Assembly (NCBI GenBank): GCA_030248195.1
Contig: JASAND010017771.1
Location: 40,558 to 104,557 of the forward strand
DNA from: Trissonchulus latispiculum
Taxonomy: Eukaryota; Nematoda; Enoplea; Enoplida; Ironidae
DNA length: 64,000 nucleotides
Direction of reading: 5' to 3'
Position 1 is the stretch's first letter, and every line of letters starts with the position of its first letter. This document shows, piece after piece, positions 12,601 to 22,868 of this stretch. The notes beneath the pieces were generated by a model. The model saw only the letters and a program-made list of their open reading frames with translations, was not told the origin of the DNA and ran no database searches. Position numbers and translations under genes: made by a program.

Positions 12601-12609
12601 CCTGGTCAT
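6616..12609 (-). CDS. MESD/Boca LRP chaperone, paralogue A (left arm)
   Basis: Five minus-strand exons: 12609-12460, 11836-11683, 11097-11016, 9802-9655, 6651-6616; 189 aa, intron phases 0,1,2,0. The start ATG follows a 5' UTR acceptor (TTTGCAG-A-ATG) conserved in both arms. Residues 1-22 form a signal peptide (MTRICWLWLVVFVTT..). KKKKDIRDYTEADLEKLFEEW, MTKKGQSLMMFVTVSG, ALWQNSLYNG, ENRAIFMLKDGSQAW and DRCLEVTIEG..YPGK are hallmark MESD segments. The last exon encodes DQKSKSPKTDL and stop; KTDL is a KDEL-type ER retrieval signal. Predicted role: ER folding chaperone for LDL-receptor-related proteins, as in Wnt co-receptor maturation. Intron 4 is swollen to about 3 kb by transposons. The exon structure matches paralogue B, so the two arose by tandem duplication. 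Confidence 0.93.
6768..6896 (+). other. Short open frame of 42 codons, uncertain
   Basis: ATG GCT GCC.. reads MAAQPTMADIFTNPFRGIPA and on to a TAG, with purine at -3 and G at +4. It lies antisense in intron 4 of left MESD-A, next to a foldback element. The composition looks protein-like but it is short and has no counterpart in the right arm. It could be a fragment of a captured exon or chance. Confidence 0.15.
7100..7850. mobile_element. Foldback (long inverted repeat) element
   Basis: A long imperfect hairpin centred near 7475. The left half contains GTAATTGGCC..GAAATCTCGGGGGGGG and AACACATGG-type motifs (7225-7460); the mirror image lies at 7490-7745. Inner arms (GTTTATATGCG..AACGTTAAGCTGA) match over about 200 bp and outer arms more weakly. 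G- and C-homopolymer runs (7051, 7270, 7564, 7690) mark the inner repeat ends. There is no coding capacity. It is absent from the matching right-arm intron. Exact termini and TSD were not resolved. Confidence 0.65.
7856..9472. mobile_element. Non-autonomous TIR element rich in GAGTTAAA motifs
   Basis: 1617 bp with near-perfect terminal inverted repeats GGCCTTTTCGCGCGCGAG followed by TTAAACG. Both subterminal zones (7856-8100 and 9140-9472) are packed with both orientations of GAGTTAAA/TTTAACTC and GAGTTAATTTTAACTC, which look like transposase-binding arrays. The middle (8110-9120) is ordinary A/T-rich DNA without a frame. Flanks GGTCTAGG and TTAAGATT do not match, so no TSD is seen. It lies in intron 4 of left MESD-A and is missing from the right arm. 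Confidence 0.75.
9803..12459 (-). other. Introns 1-3 of left MESD-A
   Basis: Introns 9803-11015, 11098-11682 and 11837-12459 surround the 82- and 154-nt exons. They hold G/C-homopolymer MITE-like debris (about 10005-10115, 10380-10445, 11520-11610, 11995-12030) but no gene. Antisense open frames here have no coding character. Confidence 0.5.
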
Positions 12610-14740
12610 TCTGCAAATTAATAGTAAATTATGCAGTTTATGCAATAAGAAATTAGTTTACAGGGCGATCTATGTTCTAATAGAGTAATCAAAAAAGCAG
12701 ACACAGGTCCACAAAAAAATCACCCGCCTATGTCACTGGCGGATACAGAATTTGGTGACGGGGGCGGTAAAATTTTTTCACCGGGTGGGGGTCTGGGGCC
12801 CCCAGAAGCTGAAGAAATTTTTGTTTTTGCAATAAAACCGGTCTTCGGGTCTTTAATTCTTTTAATTTTTGAAGAATTAAGGAAATTTTTTCAAATACAC
12901 CACATTTTTAGTCAAAATAGTACTTTTTTCTGAAAAATCGGATGCATTTCAAGTTTTCTCTTCATAATACAATAAATATGCAGTTAAAAATTAGAAAATT
13001 CGCCTGAAGGCGCGAAATTTTTTGGATTTTTACCTTTTCCTCTATTTTTTCTTTCATTTTCCTACCTTTGAATCGCGACGGGGGGGGGCGACCGCCCCCC
13101 GTCCTCCCACAGGATCCGCCCCTCGGCCAACAACAAGCCGCCGACGGAAAATTTTGCATGGTAACAGCCAACGTTCTAACTTAGACATATATAACAGATG
13201 CCTATGCCTATGTCTAGGTCTATGTCTATGCCAAGACTTTGTTAAGTTTGTGGAAGTGTTGAAGTAAAGCTGTGACTACGTTTGAGCTTATAAACAAGCA
13301 AGATTTTGTACATAAGGTTAAGTTGCCGCTGGGCGGACATATGTAGCAGAGATGAAACCAGGTCACCGGATCACCGGGTCAGTTGGGGTCACTTTTTGGA
13401 CCGGGTCACTGGGTCGAGAGCTTCGACCGGTCTTGACCCCGTTCTCAAATGTTAGAAATTTTTGGCTTACCAAGCTAAAATTTTAGCTTAAATTTTTGTT
13501 CGATGTGCAATATCAAGAAGACATAATATAAGAGTGTGGCACTAGCCACACTGTATCTATGTTATCAAAGAAAAAACTATGCACTGCTCGCTAACGGCCC
13601 AGTGTCTCCAAAAGGAATCACCACCTGAAGAGCTTTAGCACGCAAAATATAGAGCTAATGGGCGTTCTCCGTTTCGAGCAGGCGAAACATAGAGCTAACA
13701 AGCGTTCCCCGTTAATTTGTGGCACTGACAAAAGAGCAGTTTCTGCTCTGATAAGAGAGAGCATGCCCAGTGGCAGATTTTTACTATGAACTCTTACCAT
13801 TAGTGATCACTGTTAGCTGACTGACTTTGCACAACAGTGAAGTTGAATCTGACCCCGTTCCGCAAACTACTCCAATTATTGACTGTTCCATTGTAGTGGA
13901 ACCTCGTGCATCACGAACGCGCCTCCATTAATCCCAATATCTACGAATTGACTTTGACACAAGAATAGACTACGCTAGGAAAAGGAAATTTCTTCTACGA
14001 AACAAGGAAGCAATTTACCATAAGACTAGTATAATCAACGGCCAAGAGGACTAGTATATATATTACTATTCTGGACAAAACTTTTAAATGCCAAACCAAC
14101 TCAAGTCAGTCCGACGTAAAACATTTACTCAACAATATAATGCGATCACGATCACGCAAATAGCACTAACAATAGACAAAAACAGGATACATACAATTTG
14201 AGATTCAAATAGGAAGACAAAACACACGCAAACAACAGACATGCTTATCTAATATCTATCACTTCAAATAATCAAATAAAATTGGTACCAACTGCCGATG
14301 AGTGGTTGCCGGACAAAGGTTACTGTGGTTTATTACGTGTAATTTTATAGAGAAAAAAAAGTTTTCAAACATACGTAAAAGTTTTTGCTGCTGCGCTATA
14401 TATTATAAAGAAACAATACAACTTAAATTTTATATTACACCTGATGAAAACAAAAAATTCAAACCCCAAAAAATTTAAAGTTCCACGGAGAAAGAATGAA
14501 TAGCTTCTCAGGAGGGAAGCACATTTCCGTGAGAGATCCCTATCCAGGAAAAAGTCAGCTAAGTATTATATAGTACACGAATGCACATTTAGCTTATCAA
14601 TACTTAACCAAGCTTATCAATCAAGCTTATCAATCAAAAAGATCTGATCTAAAAAGGAGAAAGTAACTATAAGGTGAAAGGTGAAGCTTTCGGAAATACA
14701 AAAACATTGCTCAAAAGTCGCACAAAAACAGCAGCAACTA
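12610..14740. other. Intergenic region between left MESD-A and ASCIZ
   Basis: Contains a GGCGGATAC-type MITE (12736-13126) and a short CTATGT-like tandem tract (13196-13240). A block with repeated GGTCACCGGGTCA motifs at about 13360-13445 has a partner GACCCCGTTC near 13850, probably another degraded TIR element. No gene is visible. Confidence 0.45.
12736..13126. mobile_element. MITE-like element with imperfect TIRs
   Basis: Outer ends read CTGGCGGATACAG.. and ..CTGTGGGAGGACGGGGGG in reverse (GGCGGATCCTG), an imperfect inverted pair enclosing G-rich/C-rich blocks and an A/T-rich core of about 390 bp. No open frame and no clear TSD. Confidence 0.4.
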
Positions 14741-14760
14741 CATTGAATAAATTTATTCAG
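14741..14760 (-). terminator. Poly(A) signal of left ASCIZ
   Basis: The minus strand carries GAATAAATTTATTCA about 65 bases after the stop codon; AATAAA is the canonical cleavage signal. The right copy has AATAAA at 26005-26010 in the equivalent place. Confidence 0.5.
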
Positions 14761-14818
14761 ACACATCACAGCGAACAGCCATAGTATGCCAGTTTTGGTT
14801 GCCGCCAGGCAAAACACC

Positions 14819-16471
14819 TCAAGTTTGCGTCTCAATAGTGGCCTGAATACCGTAGTTATGCAAGTCCACAAAGCTGGTCTGCGTCTGCGTCTCCGAGAAG
14901 TCCAGGGCCCAGAGTCGACCCACGCCGACACCGACACAGGAGTCAACCGTCAGCTGGGCCGTCGTTTGAGTCTCCATATGGTTCAAAAGGCCCTCGAAAG
15001 CCTCACCGCTGCGAGACTCATCGTTCAGGTAGGCTTCCAGACCGAACGGGAAATCCGTCTGCGTTTCAGTGTTCTGCGGCGTCATAAGGGCGACACTGGG
15101 ACTCCCACAGGTGACAGCGGAGGGAACAACGGCAGACGGGACCTCGGTCAGGCTCATGAACGGGTCGAAACCCACAAAATGGTCCAGCGGGTGCGGATGG
15201 GTACTGGTGCACTGATCCGCCACAAAATAGGAGGGGGTCTGGGGTCCACTAGAAGGCGGACGGACACTGGCTACCAGTTGGGAAGAGGTCATCACCGATG
15301 CATCCTCCATTCGGGGTAGATAGGTCTGACAGAAAATGTCCTGATAGGACGGAGGGCCCTCTTGAGAGGCTGGAATCTCGCCTGGTGGCGATGCAAAGTA
15401 GGAAGTCTGACTGGAAGCATCAAAAATGGGCTCCACTGTCTGAACTACAGTCGAAGCGGTTAGGGGAAGCGGCCACGGCTGAACAGCGGTCGAATCGTGC
15501 GGGGCTGCTGTCGGTGCCAGTAGATCGCACTGAATTTCGGCTTCAGCCAGAGGCTTTTCTGGCTTTCTTCGTTTGGCACGAAATCGTCCAATAGATTTTT
15601 TCGCCGGCCTTTTAGAGGGACCATGATAACAGGACACATCAGTCTGTGTGGATATGGCAACCTTAGGTAACACTTTAGGCCGAGTGCAGTTAGTCAGTTC
15701 CGGTTTCGGATAAATAGGTATAACATTATGACTAGCCTGTTTTGGCTCAGAGGAAACCTTAGTACCTCGGTTTTTGGTAGGAGGAGAACTAATTCTACCA
15801 CTCACAGCGGGCACAACTAAAATCCGAGGAGAAGGAATGGTCACCACAAAAATCGGCGTCGATACCGTTGTTACAGTAGTCTTAGGTTGGGATTTTTCCG
15901 GACTACATCTATTTGTATGAAGTACTTCAGATTGATCGTGTTGTTGCTGCTGCTGCGGATCTCGCTGCTGATTCATCTCCGCACTCTCCAGCTGTTTAGC
16001 CAGTTCCTGTCTACGCCAGTAGCAGGATCGCTCACGATGAGTGTTCAGAAATCGCGGCAGTGAGAATCGCGAGTGACAATATTCGCACTCAAATCGTTTC
16101 TCCAGGTGCATTCGTTGGTAGTGATTCTGCAGGTAACTGTAGGCTCTAAAGTAGTGTTTGGACTGCTGTTGACCAAACGGACAGTCGGGTGCTGGACACA
16201 GATAGGCCAACCGGTCACTCGCCGAGGTTGCAGAGCTCTCCTTGCGCTCGGAGGTCAACGGTTGGCGAGAACGGCCCTTCCGGGATGCAGAGTCTTTCCA
16301 GGGACAAGGCGGCGGCTGGACAACGCCGTGCTGCTTCTCCAGGTGCAGCCGCAGGCGAGAAGCGTTGCCGAAGGAAGCGCCACACTTCTGACAGTCCCGC
16401 TCAGAGACAGGGGAAGGCTGTAGGTCTTCGGGAGTGGGGCAGACAAAGCCCAGTGGAGGAAGGGTGGACAT
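14819..16471 (-). CDS. ASCIZ/ATMIN-type zinc-finger transcription factor (left arm copy)
   Basis: Single coding exon of 550 aa, preceded by a 5' UTR intron whose acceptor (TTATGTTGCAG) lies 8 bases before the ATG. The N-terminus has three zinc fingers: C27-C30-H43-H48, C92-C97 with two His at 117 and 122, and C129-C132-H145-C150. The C-terminal two thirds are disordered with repeated LC8-binding TQT-type motifs (STQTD, SSQTS, FCQTY, TETQTD, ETQTT, SETQTQT and a C-terminal IETQT). This layout defines ASCIZ, which activates the dynein light chain LC8 (DYNLL1) gene and is shut off by LC8 binding to these motifs. The gene family call is from architecture. Confidence 0.88.
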   Translation of the reverse strand: MSTLPPLGFVCPTPEDLQPSPVSERDCQKCGASFGNASRLRLHLEKQHGVVQPPPCPWKDSASRKGRSRQPLTSERKESSATSASDRLAYLCPAPDCPFGQQQSKHYFRAYSYLQNHYQRMHLEKRFECEYCHSRFSLPRFLNTHRERSCYWRRQELAKQLESAEMNQQRDPQQQQQHDQSEVLHTNRCSPEKSQPKTTVTTVSTPIFVVTIPSPRILVVPAVSGRISSPPTKNRGTKVSSEPKQASHNVIPIYPKPELTNCTRPKVLPKVAISTQTDVSCYHGPSKRPAKKSIGRFRAKRRKPEKPLAEAEIQCDLLAPTAAPHDSTAVQPWPLPLTASTVVQTVEPIFDASSQTSYFASPPGEIPASQEGPPSYQDIFCQTYLPRMEDASVMTSSQLVASVRPPSSGPQTPSYFVADQCTSTHPHPLDHFVGFDPFMSLTEVPSAVVPSAVTCGSPSVALMTPQNTETQTDFPFGLEAYLNDESRSGEAFEGLLNHMETQTTAQLTVDSCVGVGVGRLWALDFSETQTQTSFVDLHNYGIQATIETQT

Positions 16472-16918
16472 TGATTAAGCTGCAACATAAAGAAACGGCT
16501 TGTTTATTATTACATAAAACATATTTAAACAAGAAACAGAAACAAATTTACTTGCAATGCAGACCACCCAGGGCAAATGTGGAGGCAAGGTGAAGGGGGA
16601 AAGCCAGCCCATTTATTGTGCAGAACGCACCGAAACTTTAACCTACAAATACACACCGGATTGAAAACTCTACCCCAAAACGACCAATTATTACGCACCA
16701 CCGGGTTCTATTTTTATGGTGTGACGCATCGAAATTTCATCCCTCCTCAACGAAACATATTGACCAGGTATTTTGCACACCCTAAGAGCACGGTGAAGCC
16801 AGTTCCTGGTATTTTTGACGGAGCACCAATTTATCCTGACAGCGTATGCTCAGGATACTTCCAAAGGAGTAAATTTTTATGTTTAGGTTAAAGTCTCTAA
16901 GTTTTTTCGAAATCTTAA

Positions 16919-18038
16919 GGTGGTGATTCCTTTTGGGCACATATTGTTATTTGGCGGCGTAAATCAAGATGGAATTTGATGAAACTTTCCGAAATAAGTT
17001 CGTTTAGCGTTCTAACACCCTCCGCGCAATCCCGATTCAAAAATTCGAGATTTCCGGTCAGAGTGGTTTTTTCCAACTTCTGAACGTTTGGCACCTGCTA
17101 TACAGTTACGACTATATTCATTCGAAAGGTCTCATTGAGCTTCACATTTTTGCTTTTTAAAGCAAGTTTCTAGCTTTTCTCTACCGTGAGATATAGCCAA
17201 TTTTCTTGTTTTGGCGTCGAAACCTTGTCATTTCTGCAGAAATCAAATAATCCAACATTTCTTGAACTACGCAAGCCGTAAAATCAAACTAAGGGCGTCG
17301 ATCTGAAGGTCTCACATGTTCAAATTATCCGACGCATGATCGTCTTCCATCTGCTATCCTGTAGGTTGCTATCATAAAAAATGTAGTTTTTGCAAAAACA
17401 CGACCAATTTTTTTCCAGACTGTGGAGCATTCACCATGCAAGCTGGAGGGCTGCTACTGAACAAATGTGTTCTGCACAAATATACCTAGGGACGATTTTT
17501 TAGTTGCCCCGATTGCTGCTTTCTAGCTAAAGCAAAAACACGACCAATTTTTTTCCAGACTGTGGAGCATTCACCATGCAAGCTGGAGGGCTGCTACTGA
17601 ACAAATGTGTTCTGCACAAATATACCCAGGGACGATTTTTTAGTTGCCCCGATTGCTGCTTTCTAGCTAAAGTAATCGCTTGACAAATTTGGAAAAAGTA
17701 GGCAAAATACAGGTTACGCACACATTTCAGCTTATTTCTCCATAACGAAGAGCGATTTCACAATAAATAAAAAATCGTCCCCAGCTATTTGATGGAGGTA
17801 TCGAATGATATAACCGATGTCTCGCGAAAAAATTTACTTGAGTCTGCAAAAATTCTGGAAAATTAGACTTCTTCTAAAATGTGTTAAAAATATTTTAGAA
17901 AAGCAACATTAGTTTCGTGGCATGCATTAAAAAGAGAAAATGTTAAGCTACATTTTGATATAAAAATGGCTTCTTAACTCCAAGTAATGAATGAGTAATA
18001 GTGGTGCAAAGTTTATGTGACCAAAGGGAATCACCACC
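16919..18038. mobile_element. TTAA-flanked non-autonomous element (piggyBac-like)
   Basis: 1120-bp insertion with inverted termini GGTGGTGATTCC(C)TTTGG, flanked by TTAA at 16915-16918 and 18039-18042. The right arm preserves the empty site with a single TTAA at 23835-23838 and matching flanks (AAAATC-TTAA-GACAGTAAGG on the reverse strand). This is direct proof of insertion with a 4-bp TTAA duplication. The interior has no transposase frame but holds a 140-bp tandem duplication. Confidence 0.92.
17392..17671. repeat. 140-bp tandem duplication inside the TTAA element
   Basis: Unit 1 (17392-17531) and unit 2 (17532-17671) both start GCAAAAACACGACC and end CTTTCTAGCTAAA. They differ at very few positions, so the duplication is recent. 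Confidence 0.9.
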
Positions 18039-18328
18039 TTAAGACAGTAAGGACACCTCGACTGGCAGGATATGGTTCAAATCTTAAAATCAAAACATTC
18101 AGCTTTACTTGGGCGGCAATTTTTCAATCGAGAGATCGGCCGTTAGACACCCAGACATGGTCTTTCTTCCTATATTGATTCCAGCATTGGACAAGAACAC
18201 CAATGGCTGCGAGTAGTGCTTTTTCTGCTAAAGGAAAATCCACAAAATTCCAATTTCTGCTACAGAATCAAAAACTATAAATTTCAAAAAAACCGAAACT
18301 ATTGAAGAAATAAATGTGTGCAGAAAGC

Positions 18329-18637
18329 TGGTCACCAAGGCCGCACCCGGGGGGGGGGGGAGGTTCAAGGAGTCTAGACCCCCACCCGCCCCCCTTTTGG
18401 GATGACGAAATAGAAAACTTTTGGTATTTTTATGGCAAAAACAGCTATTTTAAAAAAATTTCCGCGCCGTCGGCGCGATAACTCTTTGCAAGAAACAAAC
18501 GTCCAATGTACTGTTTTTGGGAAAAAACTGCAAAAACTTTTCAACTTCTGGGGGCTCCGCGCCCCCCAGACCAACCGTTGCATGTTACTTTGGACCCCCC
18601 TTTTCAAAATCGTGGGTGCGGGCCTGCTGGTCACTAA
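18329..18637. mobile_element. MITE shared by both arms (left copy)
   Basis: Ends read TGGTCACCAAGGCCGCACCC and GGGTGCGGGCCTGCTGGTCA, imperfect inverted termini around a G/C-run-bounded A/T core. The same element sits at 23248-23550 in the right arm, so it predates the inversion or its homogenisation. Confidence 0.6.
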
Positions 18638-19013
18638 TGCTTATACAGCGCTTAATATTAGTCAGATACCCGCCCATACATCATATAATTTCGGAATCCT
18701 CAGGTGGAAAACTTTTAAATTTAAAATTTTTAAAAATTTCAAAATATCAATTTACCAGGATTTTTGTCCAAGCTAAAACTTTAACAAGCCACTGCTCACT
18801 TAGATAGAAAACTTTTCGTTTTGGGAGCGCTTAGACATCTAGTTTAACACAGAAAGCCATTTTCTCAAAATTTGAGCGTTGATTTTGCAAAGAATTTCTA
18901 GTTTGACTCAAAAATTGCAATATAATAGTACTGAAAAAACAGTGCATAAATTAGTCTCGATAAATGTAGCAAGTTCATCCAAACAGTATACAGTTTGCAA
19001 ACTAGCGACGTGA

Positions 19014-19680
19014 ATCGGATCGGGATCGGATCGCCAGCCAAAATTACTACCGATCCGATCCGGAAAATGGAAGGCGATCCGATCCGATCCAGCCCCGGAT
19101 CGGCAAATCCGATCCGGCCACAAATTTCTAATTCAATGATAGATTATGATTGTCCTAGTTTCCTCGTCACTCGCTCAGACTAATAACAAAATAGTGCGTC
19201 CTCTGATGATTGGTCAAATACTGTTACTGAAACAATCTGTTCTTCATTATTCAACATTACAAGTCGTAAAATTTGTACTTTAAGGATCAGGAAACTGACT
19301 TCAAAATCGTTTTCAGTTTACTCGTTTACTCTAATGCCATTTCTGACAGCTTTGTAAGTTGCAAAAATTTCACGAAGACGATATTCCATTGTCAAACATC
19401 ATAGCTGTGTTTAATCATTAAAGCTACCAGCGGTCAAACTGCCAAGATGTTGCAGCACTTTCTGCAATACAACTTAATGAAAATTAGGCTGAATAAACTT
19501 TGTCTGCGTGAAAGAAAGCATTTTCAACAAGAATTCCTCATTCAAATAAAATTCAGATGAAATTATTTGGAACTCTTCTAACAATTTTTCTAAAAATCCC
19601 AAAACTTTTGTGCAGATCCGAAAATTTTGCTTCGCCGGATTGACGATTCGGGAAAATCAAGTCGATCCGATCCGACCTTC
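19014..19680. repeat. GATCC-rich repeat (left copy)
   Basis: Clusters of GATCCGATCC/GGATCGGATC occur at 19014-19110 and 19615-19680, flanking ordinary A/T-rich DNA. It resembles a TIR element with subterminal repeat arrays. The mirror copy at 22204-22868 is almost identical. Confidence 0.5.
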
Positions 19681-20112
19681 GAAACCTACACTTAACCGGA
19701 ATACCAACACCGGTGAGGCGACAGTGATAGGACGGATTCTAAATCATCTAACAGCATCTCAGAAACAAACTAAGAGGGAACAACTGACTATACCATTTTT
19801 AGATATCTAACGACGGAGATGATACTACTGAGAGTATCGGATACTAGAGATCGGAAAATTTACGACAATCCAGTAATCAATAGGTCGGCTTCGTCACAAA
19901 AACTTACTTAAAAAGTTACTTTTGACATTGAAGACATTGAAACCCTACTAGCCGTTTTCAGCATGATAACTAAACAGGATCTATGAACACGGCATCAAAA
20001 TCTTAAACGTCAGTACTAAGTAAAAAGCTAAAGCCTTTACTATAACACAGCAAAATACGATTACGTACAGTTTTGTACATGCAAGTTATATATGAATCAG
20101 TAGTAATTAATG

Positions 20113-21052
20113 TTAGGATTTTCTTATTTTCTTCATCAAACTCATCTGTTCGAGAACAGCCCTTCGTTTCCTCTGAAAAAGATCATAGTAAAACCGCAAA
20201 ATGAATTAAAACAGCTTTATTAATCTATAGAAATAGTATGCGTTTACACTGCGTACATTTTCTAAAAACACACGGATAGCGAAAACCATCACTAAAGGCT
20301 GCTTAATAATGTAAAAAAATCACTGCAAATCCTAGGTAAAGTAAAAAATATAGTTTAATAATTACCGCAGGTGTGGTCAGCTCTAGGATGTCATTTAAAC
20401 GTCTCTTCAGGGGCGACAGGGTGACGCCGGTGGGATCTGCGGAGGAAGTGGAAGGAGCCGCTGTGGGACCGGCGGCACTGCTGCTGCTAGGCGTCGCTGG
20501 CTCCGAAATGTCCTCACATGTAGGCGGCCGCAGTCGGGACGGTATTGTCAGTTCCTACAAGGACAAGGTGGTAGAGTAAATCTTAATGATAAAACCTGAA
20601 GTAAAATACAGAACCGAGAAAACGCGCATACACGTAAGCTCTGCACGCGTGAATCCGAGCGAATTGAAACTGCACAAAAGGTATGTTGCAGGCGGAGGCG
20701 TTGATTCACCACTTTGTGCAAGTGCACTCACGACTACAAAGGTACATTTAACTTTAAAGCTCGAAAACATAATGCAGCCTCATCAAATAAAACTGTCCGC
20801 AATAAATCTACTAAAAAGCCGCTAGCTCGTAGGTTGAAGCTAGTAAAAGGTAAAACAAAAAGACAGAAGCTGGACAGGCGACAAAAACCTTACGTACATC
20901 ACGACCGGTCAAGGCGACATGCTGATGCCTGAGGGATTCCAAGTCGAACTGGCAGGACGCCAGGGCGGATCTCAACTCGTACAGCAGGATCAGATCGGAT
21001 CGCAGACCATTGAACTGTTCACAAATCTCTTCTGTGGGCATCGGATTCAATT
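20113..21052 (-). CDS. DMAP1 (DNMT1-associated protein 1), last three exons, 5' truncated
   Basis: Minus-strand exons 21052-20898, 20554-20366 and 20172-20113 (stop TAA) join in frame (phase 1 entry, then 0 and 0). The first encodes the conserved MPTEEICEQFNGLRSDLILL / YELRSALASCQFDLESLRHQ segment typical of the DMAP1 C-terminal region. The second is a Ser/Thr/Pro linker, and the last is a basic tail (RKRRAVLEQM..). DMAP1 is a subunit of NuA4/TIP60 and SRCAP complexes. Upstream exons are absent: the palindrome's other arm starts right behind the acceptor of the first exon. As drawn, this is a truncated gene. Confidence 0.85.
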
Positions 21053-21059
21053 CTACAAA
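20804..21059. other. Palindrome spacer (loop)
   Basis: Single-copy segment of about 256 bp between the two arms. It contains one DMAP1 exon on the minus strand (20898-21052) that has no mirror copy. Left-arm homology ends inside the DMAP1 intron at about 20803. Right-arm homology ends immediately upstream of that exon's splice acceptor at about 21060. The boundaries are good to a few bases. Confidence 0.8.
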
Positions 21060-21328
21060 AACAGTTAACAATGCGAACAGTTTTATTTGATGAGGCTGCA
21101 TTATGTTTTCGAGCTTAATAGCTTTTCGAGTTAAAGGTACCTTTGTAGTCGTGAGTGCACTTGCACAAAGTGGTGAATCAACGCCTCCGCCTGCAACATA
21201 CCTTTTGTGCAGTTTCAAATCGCTCGGATTCACGCTTGCAGATGCTTACGTGTATGCGCGTTTTCTCGGTTCTGTATTTTACTTCAGGTTTTATCATTAA
21301 GATTTACTCTACCATCTTGTCCTTGTAG

Positions 21329-21770
21329 GAACTGACAATACCGTCCCGACTGCGGCCGCCTACATGTGAGGACATTTCGGAGCCAGCGACGCCTAGCAGC
21401 AGCAGTGCCGCCGGTCCCACAGCGGCTCCTTCCACTTCCTCCGCAGATCCCACCGGCGTCACCCTGTCGCCCCTGAAGAGACGTTTAAATGACATCCTAG
21501 AGCTGACCACACCTGCGGTAATTATTAAACTATATTTTTTACTTTACCTAGGATTTGCAGTGATTTTTTTACATTATTAAGCAGCCTTTAGTGATGGTTT
21601 TCGCTATCCGTGTGTTTTTAGAAAATGTACGCAGTGTAAATGCATAATATTTCTATAGATTAATAAAGCTGTTTTAATTCATTTTGCTGTTTTACTATGA
21701 TCTTTTTCAGAGGAAACGAAGGGCTGTTCTCGAACAGATGAGTTTGATGAAGAAAATAAGAAAATCCTAA
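21329..21770 (+). pseudogene. DMAP1, last two exons only (right arm)
   Basis: Exons 21329-21517 (63 codons, phase 0 at both ends) and 21711-21770 (19 codons plus TAA) duplicate the final two left-arm exons almost perfectly. The preceding exon is not present on this strand because the right arm's homology stops inside the intron at about 21060. With no upstream coding sequence on the plus strand, this is a 3' gene fragment unless the arms are misassembled haplotypes. Confidence 0.8.
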
Positions 21771-22203
21771 TATTAATTACTACTGATTCATATATAACTT
21801 GCATGTACAAAACTGTACGTAATCGTATTTTGCTGTGTTATAGTAAAGGCTTTAGCTTTTTACTTAGTACTGACGTTTAAGATTTTGATGCCGTGTTCAT
21901 AGATCCTGTTTAGTTATCATGCTGAAAACGGCTAGTAGGGTTTCAATGTCTTCAATGTCAAAAGTAACTTTTTAAGTAAGTTTTTGTGACGAAGCCGACC
22001 TATTGATTACTGGATTGTCGTAAATTTTCCGATCTCTAGTATCCGATACTCTCAGTAGTATCATCTCCGTCGTTAGATATCTAAAAATGGTATAGTCAGT
22101 TGTTCCCTCTTAGTTTGTTTCTGAGATGCTGTTAGATGATTTAGAATCCGTCCTATCACTGTCGCCTCACCGGTGTTGGTATTCCGGTTAAGTGTAGGTT
22201 TCG

Positions 22204-22868
22204 AAGGTCGGATCGGATCGACTTGATTTTCCCGAATCGTCAATCCGGCGAAGCAAAATTTTCGGATTTGCACAAAAGTTTTGGGATTTTTAGAAAAATT
22301 GTTAGAAGAGTTCCAAATAATTTCATCTGAATTTTATTTGAATGAGGAATTCTTGTTGAAAATGCTTTCTTTCACGCAGACAAAGTTTATTCAGCCTAAT
22401 TTTCATTAAGTTGTATTGCAGAAAGTGCTGCAACATCTTGGCAGTTTGACCGCTGGTAGCTTTAATGATTAAACACAGCTATGATGTTTGACAATGGAAT
22501 ATCGTCTTCGTGAAATTTTTGCAACTTACAAAGCTGTCAGAAATGGCATTAGAGTAAACGAGTAAACTGAAAACGATTTTGAAGTCAGTTTCCTGATCCT
22601 TAAAGTACAAATTTTACGACTTGTAATGTTGAATAATGAAGAACAGATTGTTTCAGTAACAGTATTTGACCAATCATCAGAGGACGCACTATTTTGTTAT
22701 TAGTCTGAGCGAGTGACGAGGAAACTAGGACAATCATAATCTATCATTGAATTAGAAATTTGTGGCCGGATCGGATTTGCCGATCCGGGGCTGGATCGGA
22801 TCGGATCGCCTTCCATTTTCCGGATCGGATCGGTAGTAATTTTGGCTGGCGATCCGATCCCGATCCGA
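22204..22868. repeat. GATCC-rich repeat (right copy)
   Basis: Reverse-complement counterpart of 19014-19680 with dense GGATCGGATC at 22205-22220 and 22765-22868. Confidence 0.5.

Larger units (their letters stand above)
1..20803 (+). repeat. Left arm of a giant imperfect palindrome
   Basis: This arm carries DMAP1 3' exons, ASCIZ, MESD-A, MESD-B and a coiled-coil gene in mirror order to the right arm. Inner homology stops near 20803, where both arms share a CCTCATCAAATAAAACTG stretch and then diverge. Peptides antisense to the genes at 18995-19183 and 19610-19810 recur identically in the right arm, whereas MESD exon 1 differs at many residues, so divergence grows outwards. Arm-specific insertions are a 1938-bp hAT-like element, a 1617-bp GGCCTTTTCGCGC element, a foldback element and a 1120-bp TTAA element. 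The outer limit lies beyond the window. Confidence 0.9.

Noticed and set aside
14786..15594. Plus-strand frames of 177 and 98 aa over ASCIZ, and mirror frames over the right copy
   Set aside because: Antisense shadows of the 550-aa ASCIZ frame; low-complexity Arg/Gly composition and no family signal.
18374..18807. Overlapping 86-114 aa frames, repeated in the right arm
   Set aside because: They lie in a MITE shared by both arms; both strands are open only because of the local composition.
20373..20579. 68-aa open frame near the palindrome centre, mirrored at 21304-21510
   Set aside because: It is the antisense shadow of the DMAP1 Ser/Thr/Pro exon (20366-20554 and 21329-21517), whose splice sites and frame fit the family.
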